NCBI RefSeq assembly: GCF_010667645.1
Contig: NZ_WHZV01000003.1
Span: 169,233-233,232, forward strand
Direction: 5' to 3'
From: Bifidobacterium platyrrhinorum
GTDB lineage: Bacteria; Actinomycetota; Actinomycetes; Actinomycetales; Bifidobacteriaceae
Length of the DNA stretch: 64,000 bases
In this document: positions 61,465-64,000 of the stretch, piece by piece
Position numbering within the stretch: position 1 is the stretch's first letter
How the letters are laid out: each line of letters begins with the position of its first letter
The notes under the pieces: generated by a model
Seen by the model: the letters and a program-made list of their open reading frames with translations, nothing else
What the model was told of the DNA's origin: nothing
Databases searched by the model: none
Program-made: the position numbers and the translations under genes

Positions 61465-63006
61465 ATGACGGACGACAAGCACATCGACGACGCGGACGAC
61501 GGCCGGATCGACGACGATCCGGTGCACGACGCACGACATGACGAAACGGCCGACGACTATGCGGACGACGTGTTCCGCGAACTCGGCGACGACGGTATGG
61601 AAACGGACGGATCGGACGACGAAACCACGCCGGGCGACGCCGGCGCATCCGCGACGGACATACCGACGACGGGCACCATGACGGACGCCGCGAACGTGAC
61701 GGCGCGCCGCCGTCCCAAGCCGCTCACCGTCGCGCTCATCGCCGTGTTCGCGGCGGGCGCGGTGTTCGCCGGATGGACCGTCACCCGGTCGATCCTCGAC
61801 CTCAACGCACGCAACCACGCAACGGCGCTCGCCGACTGCCGCTCCGCGCGGTCGCAATACACGGAGACGCTCACCGGCTACACACCCGCCGCACGCCAGG
61901 CCGCGACGCTGCTCAAGGACACCGCGGGCATCGAGAACAGCGACACCCGCGACCGGCTCCAACAGCGGATGGACGACCTGAGGACCGCCGACGTGGAGTC
62001 GCCCGCCGAACTCGACTGCGCCGCCGACATGGGCACCAAGGATCTTGCGGCGCTCGCCGACCGCTATGGCAAGGCGTCCAGCATGATGGCCGACGGGCTC
62101 ATCTCCATCCGCTACGACGCGGACACGCTCAGGCAGATGAAGGACGGATTGAACGCGCAGGACGTGCGCAAACGGTTGACGGCGCTCATCGCGCGCGGGA
62201 GACTCGCCTACGACCGGTCATCGGGCAAGGCGGACGAGACGGCGCGCGGTACGCTCAGGAACGCGATCGACACGGCGCAGGCCGTGCTCGACACGACGCC
62301 GTCCGACGCAAGCGACGCCGTGAACGAGCAGATCCAGCCGTTGAGCGAGGCGACGGCCAAGGTGATCGCGCTGATGCCGCTCGACTGCCATTTCACCGAT
62401 TGCGTGGCCCTCACCTTCGACGACGGGCCGAACAAGCAGACCACGCCGAAGGTGCTCGACGCCCTGAAGTCGGCCGGCGTGCCCGCCACGTTCTTCCTGC
62501 AGGGGCGGTTCGTCAGCGGTTCCAACGTGAAACTCGTGGGGCGCATGGCCGCGGAAGGGCACAGCGTCGGGTCGATGTCGTGGCGGCACACGCAGATGCA
62601 CGCGATGGGCTCCGACCAGCTCGCCAAATGGTTCAAGGACACGGACTCGGTGATCTCGTCGGCCTCCGGAAAGCCGGTCACGCTGTTCCGCCCGCCGGAC
62701 GGTGCGTGGAGCGACGTGCTGCGCGCGCAGGCCAAGGCGAGCGGCCAGGCGATGATCCTGTGGGGCGTGGACCCGGGCGATTGGGGCGAACGCGACGCCG
62801 ACGAGATCGAGAAACGCACGCTCGACGGCGTGTACGCGGGTTCGATCATCTCCCTGCGCGACGGGAACCCCGAAACCGTGAAGGCGCTGCCCGGCATCAT
62901 CAAAGGGCTGCAGGGGAAGGGCTACCACATCGTCACCGTGGACACGTTGCTCGCCGGCGACATCCAACCCGGTTCGGTCGCCTACGGACTCAACGACGTG
63001 CAGTAG
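61465..63006 (+). CDS. Membrane-anchored polysaccharide-deacetylase-like (NodB-fold) protein, probably lacking key histidines
   Basis: A 513-residue protein. A very acidic N-terminus (about 1-75) precedes one membrane helix (PLTVALIAVFAAGAVFAGWTV, about 86-106), a helical stalk (about 107-305), then a NodB domain outside the cell. Motif 1 is intact (TFDDGPN, Asp319-Asp320). Motif 2, normally HTxxH, reads MSWRH, so Met371 replaces the first metal His while His375 remains. Motif 3 (FRPPDGAW) and motif 4 (VDPGDW) are present. Motif 5 reads SLRDG, with Arg465 where a catalytic His is usual. Activity is therefore doubtful. GAAGGAG lies 4-5 bases before ATG 61465. Confidence 0.8.
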   Translation: MTDDKHIDDADDGRIDDDPVHDARHDETADDYADDVFRELGDDGMETDGSDDETTPGDAGASATDIPTTGTMTDAANVTARRRPKPLTVALIAVFAAGAVFAGWTVTRSILDLNARNHATALADCRSARSQYTETLTGYTPAARQAATLLKDTAGIENSDTRDRLQQRMDDLRTADVESPAELDCAADMGTKDLAALADRYGKASSMMADGLISIRYDADTLRQMKDGLNAQDVRKRLTALIARGRLAYDRSSGKADETARGTLRNAIDTAQAVLDTTPSDASDAVNEQIQPLSEATAKVIALMPLDCHFTDCVALTFDDGPNKQTTPKVLDALKSAGVPATFFLQGRFVSGSNVKLVGRMAAEGHSVGSMSWRHTQMHAMGSDQLAKWFKDTDSVISSASGKPVTLFRPPDGAWSDVLRAQAKASGQAMILWGVDPGDWGERDADEIEKRTLDGVYAGSIISLRDGNPETVKALPGIIKGLQGKGYHIVTVDTLLAGDIQPGSVAYGLNDVQ

Positions 63007-63033
63007 TCCGCGGCGGCGATGGCGGCCGGCCGT

Positions 63034-63999
63034 TCACCACCGGCCGGCGATCGGCGTGCCGCACTCGGGGCACCGGGCGTCGGCCGCGGTGCCGGTCGTG
63101 CCTGCCGCGTCGTCCGCGCCGCCCAGCCGGTTCCCGATGATGCGGTACCAGTCGCGCACCACGAGCGGCGCACGGCAATCCGGATTCGGGCAGAACGTGG
63201 TGCCGCCCTCCCGATCGTGCACGTTGCCGGTGTACACGTACCGCAACCCCTCCGCCATCGCGATGCGACGTGCGCGCGTGAGCGTCGCGTGCGGCGTGGG
63301 CGGCACGTCGGTCATCCTCCATGCGGGATGGAACGCCGAGAAATGCAACGGGACGTCCGGTCCAAGCGTTTCCCGGATCCACGCGCATTCCGCATGCAAC
63401 TGCGCGTCATCGTCGTTGCGGCCGGGGATGAGCAGCGTCGTCAGCTCCACCCACACGTGGCGACCGTCCGGCGTGCGCGCCTCGTTCACCGCATAGTCGA
63501 TCGTGTCGAGCACGTCCTTCAAGTGCGTGCCGGTCACCTTCCAATAGAACCCCTCGGTGAAGCCCTTCAGGTCGATGTTCGCCGCATCCATCGCGGCGTA
63601 GAAGTCGGGGCGGGCCGGCGCGGCCATATATCCGGCCGTCACCGCGATCGGGTGGACGCCGCGCTCCCGGCACGCCCACGCCGTGTCGATCGCATACTCG
63701 GCGAATACGATCGGATCGTTGTACGTGAACGCCACCGAACCGATGCCGCGATCGGCCGCGACGGCCGCGATTCGCTCAGGCGACGCCTCCACACCCAGAC
63801 GGTCGAAATCACGCGCACGCGAGATGTCCCAGTTCTGGCAGAACCGGCATGCCGAATTGCAGCCGGCCGTGCCGAAACTCAACACGTCGGAACCCGGGTG
63901 GAAATGGTTGAGCGGCTTCTTCTCCACCGGATCCACGGCGAACCCGGAACTGCGGCCGTACGTGTCGGAACGGATCGCGCCGTCATGGTTCGACCGCAC
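63034..63999 (-). CDS. AmmeMemoRadiSam system radical SAM enzyme (N-terminus outside window)
   Basis: 321 residues are visible, and the frame is open at the window edge. It resembles the radical SAM protein that co-occurs with AMMECR1 and MEMO1 homologues. DPVEKKPLNHFHPGSDVLSFGTAGCNSACRFCQNWDISR holds the CxxxCxxC iron-sulfur site. TYNDPIVFAEYAID and NIDLKGFTEGFYWKVTG match the family, and YVYTGNVHDREGGTTFCPNPDC followed by CPECG makes a C-terminal zinc-ribbon pair. The chemistry is unknown; the family is related to pyruvate formate-lyase activating enzymes. The valine before RSNHDG is internal in homologues, so the true start lies beyond 64000. Confidence 0.85.
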   Translation of the reverse strand: MRSNHDGAIRSDTYGRSSGFAVDPVEKKPLNHFHPGSDVLSFGTAGCNSACRFCQNWDISRARDFDRLGVEASPERIAAVAADRGIGSVAFTYNDPIVFAEYAIDTAWACRERGVHPIAVTAGYMAAPARPDFYAAMDAANIDLKGFTEGFYWKVTGTHLKDVLDTIDYAVNEARTPDGRHVWVELTTLLIPGRNDDDAQLHAECAWIRETLGPDVPLHFSAFHPAWRMTDVPPTPHATLTRARRIAMAEGLRYVYTGNVHDREGGTTFCPNPDCRAPLVVRDWYRIIGNRLGGADDAAGTTGTAADARCPECGTPIAGRW

Positions 64000-64000
64000 G

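Overview
The window reads as one contiguous chromosomal stretch of a high-GC actinomycete, almost certainly a Bifidobacterium. The pointers are the DeoR-galT-galK cluster, a ROK glucokinase with the CxCGxxGCxE motif, a type-2 IleRS behind a T-box leader, a GH13 alpha-glucosidase beside an MFS sugar carrier under LacI control, and strong G/C bias at third codon positions. No phage, plasmid, CRISPR array or insertion sequence was found. The assignment to genus rests on gene content and my recollection of these genomes, not on an rRNA.

Layout. 1-9 kb: end of an App1-like phosphatase, S9 oligopeptidase, leuB, a lipoate ligase with its accessory domain at the N-terminus, a Crp/Fnr regulator behind a 12-codon upstream ORF, and a class A penicillin-binding protein. 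9-12 kb: an OYE-type flavin oxidoreductase, a cluster of alternating palindromic repeats, and a dihydroorotate dehydrogenase. 12-15.5 kb: galactose operon. 15.5-20.8 kb: tesB, ettA, a CynX-like transporter and a carboxylesterase. 20.9-34.9 kb: the most unusual block. Two sulfhydrylase-type PLP enzymes and two UroD-fold, methyltransferase-like proteins with an H-x-C...C zinc site surround a complete peptide/nickel-type ABC transporter, together with an aldo/keto reductase and a BAAT-like hydrolase. A short motif, TATARGCAACG, recurs upstream of the four PLP and UroD-fold genes. I read this as a candidate sulfur/methyl assimilation module.

34.9-38 kb is a repeat-rich, lower-GC stretch. It holds arrays of 44-bp palindromes, a partly duplicated segment, tandem repeats, a G-quadruplex-type run and a gene split by an in-frame stop. 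38-43.2 kb: T-box controlled ileS and a DHA2 efflux pump. 43.4-47.2 kb: tRNA-Asp, a 62-bp repeat array, glucokinase, two unrecognised genes and a tRNA-Ile with anticodon UAU. 47.3-54.4 kb: rpmE, prfA, prmC, an acetyltransferase, a Sua5/YciO-family gene, a WecA/TagO-like transferase and guaB, mostly translation and envelope functions. 54.4-59 kb: LacI regulator, alpha-glucosidase and sugar carrier. 59.2-64 kb: orn, a PIF1-like helicase, a polysaccharide-deacetylase-like protein lacking catalytic histidines, and a truncated AmmeMemoRadiSam radical SAM enzyme.

Many genes have a -10 box only 6-8 bases before the start codon, so leaderless transcription looks common here. Other genes carry clear AAGGAG-type ribosome binding sites.
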